This document shows positions 7,796-14,678 of a stretch of DNA of 14,939 nucleotides, piece after piece. A program made the translations under genes and the position numbers. Position 1 is the stretch's first letter, and each line of letters starts with the position of its first letter. Origin of the DNA: Campylobacterales bacterium (GTDB taxonomy: Bacteria > Campylobacterota > Campylobacteria > Campylobacterales > QNZT01); the NCBI GenBank assembly GCA_015662615.1, contig DQTU01000264.1:1-14939 (forward strand), in the 5' to 3' direction. A model generated the notes under the pieces. The model saw only the letters and a list, made by a program, of their open reading frames with translations, was not told where the DNA came from and searched no databases.

Positions 7796-8116
7796 CTAAA
7801 TTCCTTCTATATCTTTATTCTTTGTCTCGTGTATACTCTTTAATAGAGTTGTTATTTTGTCTTCTCTCTCTTTAATCTCAGCTATTTGTTCATTAGATAT
7901 TGATTCATAATCTTTGGTATTAAAAAGATTATCTTCAATTTCCTTTGCGGATAGAAAAAAGATCAAAACGATGTGTACAAACAGGTAGAAAAAAAGTGTG
8001 ATTGTTAAAGTCGAAAGTAGGAAATTAAGAGCTCCATCAAATTTTACCATAGAGAAAATCATACCAATAAAAAAACCGCACACCGTAAAAAATGCAACAT
8101 AATTTTCACTTCTCAA
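7796..8116 (-). CDS. Small two-helix membrane protein in the flhG-fliA interval
   Basis: I do not recognise a named function. The 106-residue product has two hydrophobic helices (about 8-24, VAFFTVCGFFIGMIFSM, and about 30-55, LLSTLTITLFFYLFVHIVLIFFL). A charged cytosolic-type tail follows, rich in Glu, Lys and Asp, probably helical, containing ISNEQIAEIKEREDKITTLL. It has no cleavable signal. The position is telling: from memory, C. jejuni carries a small membrane protein gene (Cj0062c) at the same place between flhG and fliA, so the slot is conserved and a flagellar role is plausible but inferred. The start is TTG at 8116-8114 with GAGG 7-8 nt upstream; the next ATG (Met19) would remove half of helix 1. 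It is the first gene downstream of the sigma-54 promoter and lies 3 bp before fliA. Confidence 0.85.
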   Translation of the reverse strand: MRSENYVAFFTVCGFFIGMIFSMVKFDGALNFLLSTLTITLFFYLFVHIVLIFFLSAKEIEDNLFNTKDYESISNEQIAEIKEREDKITTLLKSIHETKNKDIEGI

Positions 8117-8179
8117 ACTTTATCCTCAATTATAAAATATTAAATTTTAATAAACTACTAAACGCCTTACAAAAAGTCC

Positions 8180-8203
8180 TTCACTTCTGTGAAAAACTTC
8201 ACA
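8180..8203 (-). repeat. Two overlapping, mutually exclusive hairpins in the fliA operon leader
   Basis: A 6-bp perfect stem with a 4-nt loop (TGTGAA-GTTT-TTCACA on the minus strand, 8203-8188) shares its downstream arm with a second 5-bp stem (TTCAC-AGAA-GTGAA, 8193-8180, minus strand). Only one can form at a time. They lie just downstream of the predicted sigma-54 start point, inside the untranslated leader. The stems are short and A/T rich, so a regulatory role is only a possibility. Confidence 0.4.
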
Positions 8204-8223
8204 AGCTTTCTAAGCATTTACAA

Positions 8224-8240
8224 AGCAACTAGTGTGCCAA
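8224..8240 (-). promoter_or_regulatory. Sigma-54 (RpoN) -24/-12 promoter for the membrane protein-fliA-fliM-fliY genes
   Basis: On the minus strand the sequence reads TTGGCACACTAGTTGCT. It matches the RpoN consensus YTGGCAC-N5-TTGCW with exact spacing between the GG and GC pairs (TGGCAC at 8239-8234, TTGC at 8228-8225). The predicted start point is near 8213. RpoN is the known regulator of middle flagellar genes in Campylobacterota, so its place in front of fliA and the switch genes fits. No enhancer-binding activator site was identified. Confidence 0.75.
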
Positions 8241-8283
8241 CTATTTAAATTTTTAAAAGAATTTTTTGATTTATTGTATAAAT

Positions 8284-9159
8284 TTAGATATTTTCAAACA
8301 ATCTTTTGAAAAAAAGTCCAAAACTATTTTTTGGTTTTTTTGCAGGGGAGAGATGTTCAAGTTGGAGAATTAAATTATCCACGATCTCTTCTAGTTGATA
8401 AGATGCGATACTGTGAGGATGTGTTTTTATAAAAAGAGTACGAAGTTTTAGGGATTTTGATATGATCCGTGAATTATCAATAGCGCCTAAAAAGTTTAAA
8501 AATAGTGGATTTTCAAGATTATTCTCAGCAACTTTCCGAATCCTCTCATAGATAAAACGACCCTCTCTCTCATTTTCAGTAGCATTTACGATAAGATTTA
8601 AGTTTTCATTGAGGAGCGAAGCAATTTTTATCAAAGCATAAGCATCAGTTATGGCCGTAGGATCTGGAATGGTTACCACAATCACTTCATCTGCATGTTC
8701 TAAAAAAGTTTGTACATTTTTCCCAATTCCTGAACCCGTATCAATGATGAAATAATCTAAAGTATCTAAAAATTCAGATGCTTCAATGAGCTTACTATAG
8801 ATATCTTGACTCTCAAAGTTGAAGATTTCACTTCCACTCTCTCCTGAGAACAACAGTAAGTTCTCTTCTACCTCTATAACAATATCTTTTAAATCACACT
8901 CGCCCTTGAGAACATTTAAAAGATTCTTTTTTGTATGTACATTAAAGATGATATCCAAATTTGCCAACCCGATAGAAGCATCAAAAATTCCAACTTTGTA
9001 ACCTCTGCGTACTAAACTTGTTGCAAGATTAGAAGCGATCATGCTTTTTCCCACACCGCCTTTTCCACTGGTAATTGCAAGAACTTTTGTGGTTAATGGG
9101 TTATGCTCAACTTGCGCTTTCTCCACAATCTCTTTGAGTTTTTGGGCTTGAGTATTCAA
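8284..9159 (-). CDS. flhG: MinD-like ATPase FlhG (YlxH/FleN), flagellar number regulator
   Basis: FlhG is a membrane-switching MinD-type ATPase that limits flagellar number by stimulating FlhF GTPase activity and acting on flagellar components. The N-terminal activator helix motif (DQAxxLR type) is seen as TQAQKLKEI directly after the start. The deviant Walker A SGKGGVGKS is at 31-39, followed by IFDASIGLANLDI (58-70) and FIIDTGSGIGKNV. The C-terminus, SFGLFFKRLFENI, is an amphipathic membrane-targeting helix. Length (291) is typical. The TTG start at 9159-9157 is supported by a GAAGG site 7 nt upstream, the TTGA overlap with the flhF stop, and the activator motif, which would be lost with a later start. 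In C. jejuni FlhG and FlhF also influence division placement and expression of sigma-54 genes. Confidence 0.96.
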   Translation of the reverse strand: MNTQAQKLKEIVEKAQVEHNPLTTKVLAITSGKGGVGKSMIASNLATSLVRRGYKVGIFDASIGLANLDIIFNVHTKKNLLNVLKGECDLKDIVIEVEENLLLFSGESGSEIFNFESQDIYSKLIEASEFLDTLDYFIIDTGSGIGKNVQTFLEHADEVIVVTIPDPTAITDAYALIKIASLLNENLNLIVNATENEREGRFIYERIRKVAENNLENPLFLNFLGAIDNSRIISKSLKLRTLFIKTHPHSIASYQLEEIVDNLILQLEHLSPAKKPKNSFGLFFKRLFENI

Positions 9160-10412
9160 CTGTAAGCCTTCTTGGTAAATCCTTCAAAGAGACAATCCAC
9201 TAAAAAATCCCCAGTTGCCATTTTGATATCATCAGGTACTTCTTGACCCGTTGAAAAATAACTTGTTGGTTTTTTGGAGTCGATGATAAGTGAAAAGATA
9301 TTTCCAAAGCTTCGGGTTTCATCAAGTTTTGTGATGACCAAGGTATCAATGTTTAAAAATGAGAAACTTTTATAAGCGTCATTTAAATCTTCAAGCTTTG
9401 CAGATGCGGAGAGTACCAAGTTTACATCTATTTGACGGTCAGTCTGTTTTATGAAGTTTGCAATTTTTATGATTTTTTCTCTATCTTGTGGAGAGCTCCC
9501 AGCAGTATCTATCAAAATCAAATCACAATGGTTTAAAGCATTTAACGCCCTCTCAAAATCGATAGAATCCGTCACATCTTCGATAGGAAGCTTTAACATT
9601 TTTGCATATTGAAACAGTTGCTCTAACGCACCAATCCTATAGGTATCAAGGGTAATAATTCCTACTTTGTTTTTATACTCTAAAAATGAGTATTTAGCAG
9701 CCAATTTTGCCAAAGTTGTAGTTTTCCCCACGCCAGTAGGTCCGACAAACATCATAATCTTCTTTTCACCTCTAGGAATTGCTTTCTCAATGCGTGTGGG
9801 AATCATCTTTTTTAAAAGCACATGAAAATATCTTTTTATCGTTTCGGTACTATTTCTCATGTAGGTTGGCATGTGTTTGAGTGTTGCATCCATAATCTCA
9901 TTGAGATGCGTCTCATCAATTCCACTTTTCTTAGCCAATCTGTAAATCTCTGCAAACTCTGGAGGGATATTAAGCGCTTTTGCCTCTTCATTATCTTCCC
10001 AAAGCATATTTTGTAAAATTTTTATCTTATCACTTAGGGTGCCTATCTCCTCTTTTATCTGTTTAAACTCATCGTTTTTGATTTCTTGTTTTACTTCATC
10101 AAAGGCGCTTCTAGGCGTTATAGCTTCTAGTGGATCACTTAACTGTTCAAGTCGTGAGAGTTGTTTTGCAGTTTGAGAGATATTATTCATAATATCTTCA
10201 TCAAAGATAGGTTTGATCTTTGGTTTTTTTGGCTCTATTTTTAGCATAACATTGTCTTCTACCGCAACAACCAGTTCATAAAGTGCATCTTGTGAGAGAG
10301 ATTTTTTTGGAATCTGTTTGGTACTAACTACAAGAGCATCTCTACCACAAGCCTTTTGAGCCTTTTGTAGAGCGATTGCAGGAGAAATTGCGGTAAATGT
10401 AAACAGTTTCAT
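9156..10412 (-). CDS. flhF: SRP-type GTPase FlhF, flagellar placement protein
   Basis: FlhF is an SRP/FtsY-like GTPase that marks the cell pole for flagellar assembly. In C. jejuni and H. pylori it is also needed for sigma-54-dependent flagellar gene expression. The 418 residues have the B, N and G domain order. The start MKLFTFTAISPAIALQKAQK resembles the conserved FlhF beginning. A variable acidic/basic B domain extends to about 140, a helical N domain to about 210, then the G domain: G1 GPTGVGKTTT (224-233), DTYRIGALEQL (256-266), G3 DTAGSSPQD (302-310), G4 TKLDE (361-365) and GQEVPDDI. The ATG has GAGAG just upstream. It lies 10 bp after folK and overlaps flhG by 4 bp (TTGA). Confidence 0.97.
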   Translation of the reverse strand: MKLFTFTAISPAIALQKAQKACGRDALVVSTKQIPKKSLSQDALYELVVAVEDNVMLKIEPKKPKIKPIFDEDIMNNISQTAKQLSRLEQLSDPLEAITPRSAFDEVKQEIKNDEFKQIKEEIGTLSDKIKILQNMLWEDNEEAKALNIPPEFAEIYRLAKKSGIDETHLNEIMDATLKHMPTYMRNSTETIKRYFHVLLKKMIPTRIEKAIPRGEKKIMMFVGPTGVGKTTTLAKLAAKYSFLEYKNKVGIITLDTYRIGALEQLFQYAKMLKLPIEDVTDSIDFERALNALNHCDLILIDTAGSSPQDREKIIKIANFIKQTDRQIDVNLVLSASAKLEDLNDAYKSFSFLNIDTLVITKLDETRSFGNIFSLIIDSKKPTSYFSTGQEVPDDIKMATGDFLVDCLFEGFTKKAYS

Positions 10413-10422
10413 ATTCTCTCTT

Positions 10423-10899
10423 TCAGATATAAGATAATGGTACCAAGACAGACTCTCTATCTTGATAATGCGGATGAGGGATAATTAAATCTCTTCTATT
10501 TACACTTATTTTATCGAAAAATATTATATCAATGTCTAAAGTTCTCGGACTATTTTCAAAATGCCTAGCTCTTTTAAAAAACTGTTCTACCCTTAGTATA
10601 AACTTAAGAAGATTGATTGGATTTAGGTCTGTTTTTACTATGAGTACTGCGTTGTAAAAATCTTCCTGATTGGCGTATCCAAAGGGTGGGTTTTTTAAGA
10701 TGGGTGAAGTTTGAATGATGTCTACTGCACCGCTTTGTTTAAGGTAGATAAAGAGTTTTTGAAATCTTCTTCTTGTATTACCGATATTGCCCCCGATTCC
10801 AAGAGTAGCGATATGTGATTTTTTAGATTTCTTTAGTGCTTTATAGGGGTAGTTTTTATCAAAATAGAGTGTAAGATTTTTATTTAAAACTTTTTTCAA
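10423..10899 (-). CDS. folK: 6-hydroxymethyl-7,8-dihydropterin pyrophosphokinase FolK
   Basis: FolK transfers pyrophosphate from ATP to 6-hydroxymethyl-7,8-dihydropterin in folate synthesis. The core begins with IATLGIGGNIGNTRRRF (30-46), continues with PILKNPPFGYANQEDFYNAV, and has the metal-binding DxD Asp122/Asp124 in SPRTLDIDIIFFD and the closing HPHYQDRESVLVPL. The catalytic Asp pair sits about 27 residues later than in E. coli FolK (95/97), so there is an N-terminal extension of roughly 27 basic residues before the domain. The start at 10899 is TTG, 2 bp after the peptidase stop, with a weak ribosome site. No in-frame ATG lies further down, so the exact start is uncertain. Confidence 0.93.
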   Translation of the reverse strand: MKKVLNKNLTLYFDKNYPYKALKKSKKSHIATLGIGGNIGNTRRRFQKLFIYLKQSGAVDIIQTSPILKNPPFGYANQEDFYNAVLIVKTDLNPINLLKFILRVEQFFKRARHFENSPRTLDIDIIFFDKISVNRRDLIIPHPHYQDRESVLVPLSYI

Positions 10900-10901
10900 C
10901 T

Positions 10902-11927
10902 TTAAAGAATTTCAACTCCATTTGAAGTTGCAAGCACCATATCTTCTATCCGAACTCCAAATTCATCAGGGAGATAAATACCCGGTTCAATGGTAAAAAC
11001 CATATTTTCTTCGATAATCATGGAGGACTTTTTAGAGATAACAGGAAGCTCATGGATATCTAAACCCACACCATGACCCGTAGAATGTACAAAATATTTT
11101 CCAAATCCCGCTTTTTCAATAACCTCTCGTCCTGCTTTGTCAATATCACTAGCTTTGACACCAGGTTTTGCTATCTTTATTGAGGCTTCTTGTGCTTTTA
11201 AAACAGTGTCGTAAACTTTTTGTTTTTTTGCATCTTTAAATTTTTGAATTTTGGAGAAGTTCATATCATCTGTAAGTTCAGAAACTCTAGTTCTATCTGA
11301 ACAAAATCGTTCATATTTCAAACCAGCATCAACAAGTAATAATGAGTCAGATGATAGAATTTTATCACTAGCATAAGCATGAGGTTTAGCGGCATTTTCA
11401 TCCACAGCAGTAATAGGATGAAAACTCAAATCATATTTACCATGTAGTTGTAGTATTCGCATCGCCTCAAAGTTTATATACTGTTCGCTTTTTCCAACGC
11501 CTTCATTTTGTAAATAGTTCGCAAATTGGTCAAAGGCTTCACTTCCAAGTTTTACCGCAGTTCTTAATAGTTCAATTTCTCTATCGCTTTTAATAATCCT
11601 CTTTTTTTGTGAAAAATTTGGAGCACTTTTAAAAGTGATTTTTAGAGATTGTTTGAGTTTGCTAAATTGTGCGACGGTAAAATCAGAAGGGTCGTAAAAG
11701 ATTTTTTTGATCTTACTCTCTTTTATAATCTTTTTCGCTACAACATATAAATCTCTTGGTGTTTCAATGACTTCTGCATTTTTAACCATCTCTTTTGCTT
11801 CGATTGTGTAGCGCGGATCAGTTATAAAATAAGCTTCATCTTCTAACTTGATAAAAAGTTCATTGTCGCATGAAAAGCCGCATTCATGGTATACGGCGTT
11901 TTCATCTTTGAGAATATAGTTTGTCAT
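10902..11927 (-). CDS. pepQ: M24-family metallopeptidase, Xaa-Pro aminopeptidase/dipeptidase type
   Basis: The 341-residue protein is a pita-bread-fold, two-metal aminopeptidase that probably removes N-terminal residues before proline. A creatinase-type N-terminal domain (1-about 115) precedes the M24 catalytic domain. All five metal ligands are visible: Asp200 (LLLVDAG), Asp211 (CSDRTR), His285 (HSTGHGVGLD), Glu314 (TIEPGIYLP) and Glu328 (VRIEDMV). This size and the ending fit the short PepQ/PepP-like form. Whether it acts on dipeptides (PepQ) or longer peptides (PepP) cannot be read from sequence, so the symbol is tentative. Its ATG overlaps the aroQ TAA by one base (TAATG), and there is no clear ribosome site, so translation is probably coupled to aroQ. 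Confidence 0.9.
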   Translation of the reverse strand: MTNYILKDENAVYHECGFSCDNELFIKLEDEAYFITDPRYTIEAKEMVKNAEVIETPRDLYVVAKKIIKESKIKKIFYDPSDFTVAQFSKLKQSLKITFKSAPNFSQKKRIIKSDREIELLRTAVKLGSEAFDQFANYLQNEGVGKSEQYINFEAMRILQLHGKYDLSFHPITAVDENAAKPHAYASDKILSSDSLLLVDAGLKYERFCSDRTRVSELTDDMNFSKIQKFKDAKKQKVYDTVLKAQEASIKIAKPGVKASDIDKAGREVIEKAGFGKYFVHSTGHGVGLDIHELPVISKKSSMIIEENMVFTIEPGIYLPDEFGVRIEDMVLATSNGVEIL

Positions 11928-12415
11928 TAAGCGGGTTTTTGAGCCTCTGCTTTTTGTGCTTGAGAATCTTTTAACGCTTTGATTTCGCTAAGGATTTGAG
12001 TCATCGCAACCATCGCAAGATGATAAGAAAATGGACCAAAACCACTAATTTGACCAGCACAAACTGGAGCTACAAGGCTTGTATGTCTAAACTCTTCTCT
12101 TGCATAAATGTTTGAGATATGCACTTCAATTGTTGGAATTTGAACCGCTTTGATAGCATCACGGATTGCGATAGAAGTATGAGAATACGCAGCAGGATTG
12201 ATGATGATTCCATCAGCATCACCGATACACTCTTGAATCTTATCTATAATCTCACCCTCTAGGTTTGATTGAAAAAATTCAACTTCAGTCTCACTTTGCT
12301 TTGCATACCCTTCCATTTGAGAATGGATATCTTCTAATTTCATTGGACCGTAAATATTTTGCTCTCTTAAACCTAACATGTTAAGATTTGGACCTTGTAT
12401 AACTACAACTTTCAT
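11927..12415 (-). CDS. aroQ: Type II 3-dehydroquinate dehydratase AroQ
   Basis: AroQ dehydrates 3-dehydroquinate to 3-dehydroshikimate, the third step of the shikimate pathway. The type II signature is complete: GPNLNMLGLRE (8-18) with Arg17, the catalytic Tyr22 in NIYGP, Asn73 and His79 in INPAAYSHTS, the HISNIYAREEFR segment with His99 and Arg110, and SGFGPFSYHLA. The 162 residues are slightly longer than usual because of an Ala/Gln/Lys-rich tail (QAQKAEAQKP) that is probably disordered. The ATG has AAGGA 5 nt upstream and a promoter-like sequence in the divergent gap. It is the first gene of the minus-strand block. Confidence 0.97.
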   Translation of the reverse strand: MKVVVIQGPNLNMLGLREQNIYGPMKLEDIHSQMEGYAKQSETEVEFFQSNLEGEIIDKIQECIGDADGIIINPAAYSHTSIAIRDAIKAVQIPTIEVHISNIYAREEFRHTSLVAPVCAGQISGFGPFSYHLAMVAMTQILSEIKALKDSQAQKAEAQKPA

Positions 12416-12480
12416 CTGTTTCCTTTTAATATATAAATGTCATAATATCATAACGAAATTTTGGTAAATAAGGAATTATA
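12416..12480. promoter_or_regulatory. Divergent promoter region between aroQ and mqnF
   Basis: This 65-bp A/T-rich gap must carry promoters for both directions. On the minus strand TATGAT (12452-12447) is a good -10 for aroQ, giving a leader of about 25 nt. On the plus strand CATAAT (12441-12446) is a possible -10 for mqnF. The two hexamers abut, so the promoters would share the same 12 bp and may exclude each other. Ribosome sites are AAGGA for aroQ (12421-12425 region) and AAGGA at 12470-12474 for mqnF. No clear -35 boxes are seen, as is common in Campylobacterota. Confidence 0.5.
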
Positions 12481-13695
12481 GTGACTATTATCAGTAGCGA
12501 TTATCTACTCGTTTGTGATGAAAAATTTACGGTTTTAGAGAAGTGTGCCATCTGTTTTGATGAACAGATAAAAGAGGTAGCTTCTTTGGAGGTACTGACT
12601 TCAAAATACCCCGATGCAAAAGTCATCGAGTGTGAAGCAAATACCGTTTTAATGCCTGGACTTGTAAATGTTCATGTCCATTTAGAGTTTTCAGCAAACA
12701 AAACAACACTCCAATATGGGGATTTTATCGGCTGGCTAAATAGCGTGATAGAGCATCGAGATGAATTAAGTACAAATTGTGATGATGCATGTATCGATAA
12801 AGTATTAGAGGATATGCTTCAAAGTGGGACAACAACGATTGGTGCGATTAGCAGTTTTGGTGTGGATTTGCCCTCTTGTGTGAAAACCCCCATGAATGTA
12901 GTTTATTTCAATGAAGTTTTAGGTTCAAATCCTGCGGCTGTTGATGCACTTTATGGGGATTTTTTAGGAAGACTTGAAGAGAGCAGGGGACATGAGAGTT
13001 CAAATTTTACGCCTGCTATCTCGATTCACAGCCCTTACTCAACCCATCCAATTTTAGCCAAAAAAGCACTTGAAATTTCAAAGATGAGAGATATGGTAGT
13101 CTCAACGCATTTTATGGAGAGTAAAGCTGAACGAGATTGGTTAGATAGCGGAGAGGGGGATTTTCAATCCTTTTTTGAAAACTTTGCACCCAATGCTAGA
13201 CCTGTAAATGATGGATTTTCATATCTTGAACTTTTTGAGGAGCAAAAGATACTTTTTACCCATGCAACATATGCAACAGACGCAGAGTTTGAAATAATGA
13301 ATGCGTTAGGAACTGTTACGCACTGCCCTGTATCAAACAGACTTTTAGGCAATGGAAAACTCGATATCAACAAAGTTAAAAATCTTACCTTAGGAACCGA
13401 TGGTCTTAGTTCAAATAATTCACTAAGTATGTGGGATGAGATGAGAGGAGCTTTGATGATGCATGCTGATGAAGAGCCAAATAGATTGGCTCAAAAACTT
13501 ATATTGGCTTCTACTTCAAATGGGGCAAAAGCTTTAGATAAAAACTCTGGTAAACTGGAAGAGGGGTATGATGCTGATATGATTTCAGTCAAGTTACCTG
13601 ATAGTTTACAAAACTTAGATACAATTTCACTCTTTTTGATTTTACATACAGATAAAGCAGAGAAGATAATAATTCAAGGAAAAGAGATCAAATGA
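12481..13695 (+). CDS. mqnF: Aminofutalosine deaminase MqnF (amidohydrolase family)
   Basis: This 404-residue amidohydrolase of the ATZ/TRZ (COG0402) type resembles the Campylobacter/Helicobacter enzyme that deaminates 6-aminodeoxyfutalosine to futalosine in the menaquinone pathway. Metal and catalytic residues visible are HVH (His65, His67) in PGLVNVHVHLEFS, His210 and Glu213 in STHFMES, His261 in FTHATY, HCPVSNRLLG (His281) and Asp307 in LGTDGLSSNN. The start is GTG at 12481 with AAGGA 6 nt upstream; a stop (12469-12471) closes the frame just before it. Other mqn genes are not in the window, so the substrate is inferred from the lineage and from the C. jejuni Cj0067/H. pylori HP0267-type enzymes. 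A related S-adenosylhomocysteine or guanine deaminase is the main alternative. It overlaps sppA by 4 bp. Confidence 0.87.
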   Translation: MTIISSDYLLVCDEKFTVLEKCAICFDEQIKEVASLEVLTSKYPDAKVIECEANTVLMPGLVNVHVHLEFSANKTTLQYGDFIGWLNSVIEHRDELSTNCDDACIDKVLEDMLQSGTTTIGAISSFGVDLPSCVKTPMNVVYFNEVLGSNPAAVDALYGDFLGRLEESRGHESSNFTPAISIHSPYSTHPILAKKALEISKMRDMVVSTHFMESKAERDWLDSGEGDFQSFFENFAPNARPVNDGFSYLELFEEQKILFTHATYATDAEFEIMNALGTVTHCPVSNRLLGNGKLDINKVKNLTLGTDGLSSNNSLSMWDEMRGALMMHADEEPNRLAQKLILASTSNGAKALDKNSGKLEEGYDADMISVKLPDSLQNLDTISLFLILHTDKAEKIIIQGKEIK

Positions 13696-14558
13696 ATTTT
13701 TTAGCGAAACTATTTTCACCCATTACGGCACTTTTAGGATTTATACAGAGGTATTTTAAATCAATTCTATTTTTAACAGTTCTGTTTTTAATTTTTGGCT
13801 CTCCAAACAGCGAACGATTGAAACCCTCAAATCTTATGAAGATAGAGTTAAACGGTCCGATTTTCGATAGTTCAAGATTTTTAGAACAAGTTGAAGAGGC
13901 TGAAAAAAGTCATATCAAAGGCGTGTTGCTAGTTGTAAATTCCCCCGGTGGTGCAGTAGCTCCTTCAATCGAAATGGCATTAGCAATCAAAAGGCTTAAA
14001 AAAAATAAACCAGTTATCGCTTATGCGAGCGGCATCATGGCAAGTGGAAGTTATTATGCTTCTATCTATAGCAGTAAAATCATTGCAAATCCTGGAGCCA
14101 TGATAGGCTCAATCGGTGTCATTTTCCAAAGCCCAAACTTTAAAGAGTTAGCCGACAAAATAGGGATAAAAGAGCAAACTATCAAAGTTGGAAAGTTCAA
14201 ACAGATAGGAACACCAACCAGAGAATGGCTCCCTCACGAAAGAGAAGAGTTAGAGACGATGATAAACGATACCTATGATATGTTTGTTGAAGATGTGGCA
14301 AATGCAAGAGGATTAGATATCAACAAAAGCAGCGACTATGCAGATGCCCATGTTTTTACCGCTCGCATGGCAAAAGATGTAGGACTTATCGATGAGGTGG
14401 GGTCTATCTATACAGCGACAAAAGAGATTGAAAAGTTAAGTGGTGTGAGTTTCCCTACATGGAAGAAAAAAGATAAGATTGATAAGTTTATGGATAAATT
14501 TATCGTAGAGAGTGTTTCAAAAATATCTAGTTATTTTTATGGGTTGAAAGCGTATTGA
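13692..14558 (+). CDS. sppA: Signal peptide peptidase SppA (S49 family)
   Basis: SppA is a membrane-bound Ser/Lys protease that degrades leftover signal peptides. The 288-residue short form has one N-terminal transmembrane helix (about 22-37, FKSILFLTVLFLIFG), then the protease domain facing outward. VVNSPGGAVAPS (81-92) is the S49 core. The catalytic serine is inferred as Ser118 in GIMASGSYYAS, and the general base as Lys170 in VGKFKQIGTPTRE, about 52 residues later as in the Bacillus enzyme. NPGAMIGSIGVIF (133-145) is also family-typical. In the serine motif the usual SGG is SGS. The ATG overlaps the mqnF stop (ATGA), with AAGAG/AAGGA-type purines upstream. No hairpin terminator is visible after the stop. 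Confidence 0.95.
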   Translation: MNFLAKLFSPITALLGFIQRYFKSILFLTVLFLIFGSPNSERLKPSNLMKIELNGPIFDSSRFLEQVEEAEKSHIKGVLLVVNSPGGAVAPSIEMALAIKRLKKNKPVIAYASGIMASGSYYASIYSSKIIANPGAMIGSIGVIFQSPNFKELADKIGIKEQTIKVGKFKQIGTPTREWLPHEREELETMINDTYDMFVEDVANARGLDINKSSDYADAHVFTARMAKDVGLIDEVGSIYTATKEIEKLSGVSFPTWKKKDKIDKFMDKFIVESVSKISSYFYGLKAY

Positions 14559-14621
14559 GTTAAAACAGTATATATTTAAGTAATATTAACCATATAAAAT
14601 ATATTAATAAGTTAAGAAAAT

Positions 14622-14650
14622 TTGAATATTTAATCTTTTTCTGATAAACT
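14622..14650 (+). promoter_or_regulatory. Possible sigma-70-type promoter upstream of the short frames at 14679
   Basis: TTGAAT (14622-14627, four of six bases to TTGACA) is followed after 17 bp by TAAACT (14645-14650, four of six to TATAAT). A start point near 14657 would give a short leader with AAGG (14669-14672) six bases before the ATG at 14679. In such A/T-rich DNA these matches can arise by chance. Confidence 0.3.
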
Positions 14651-14670
14651 TAGTTAATTTTAATTACTAA
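14650..14670. repeat. Imperfect inverted repeat just before the ATG at 14679
   Basis: TTAGTTAATT (14650-14659) pairs with AATTACTAA (14662-14670) around a 2-nt centre, with one bulged T. It lies between the possible promoter and the ribosome site and partly covers the latter, so it could be an operator or a hairpin that hides the AAGG. It is all A/T apart from one G and one C, so chance is likely. Confidence 0.3.
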
Positions 14671-14678
14671 GGTTAACT

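Larger units (their letters stand above)
8117..8283 (-). other. 167-bp non-coding leader region between flhG and the membrane protein gene
   Basis: This is the only sizeable gap inside the minus-strand block. It contains a sigma-54-type promoter (8224-8240), two overlapping inverted repeats (8180-8203) and the GAGG ribosome site of the membrane protein gene (8125-8128). From the predicted +1 near 8213 the leader would be about 97 nt. A TATAAT at 8134-8129 overlaps that ribosome site too closely to serve as a -10 for this gene. No convincing small gene was seen. Confidence 0.7.

Noticed and set aside
8129..8134. Perfect TATAAT on the minus strand upstream of the membrane protein gene
   Set aside because: It overlaps the region of the ribosome site; a start point about 7 bp downstream would leave only a few bases of leader and cut off the GAGG. 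The gap is A/T rich, so a chance match is likely.
8167..8217. A 16-codon minus-strand frame MLRKLVKFFTEVKDFL in the flhG-membrane protein gap, amphipathic in look
   Set aside because: It has no ribosome site, and its ATG lies a few bases upstream of the start point predicted for the sigma-54 promoter. The codons coincide with the inverted repeats, which explains part of the pattern.
14559..14600. Possible Rho-independent terminator after sppA
   Set aside because: Only short A/T-only inverted repeats (TAATAT/ATATTA) are present, with no stable stem and no following T run.
14671..14678. GTTAACT as a possible attC core site near the right edge
   Set aside because: It is a short palindrome in A/T-rich DNA with no partner core at a suitable distance and is far from the integrase at the left edge; nothing supports a cassette here.
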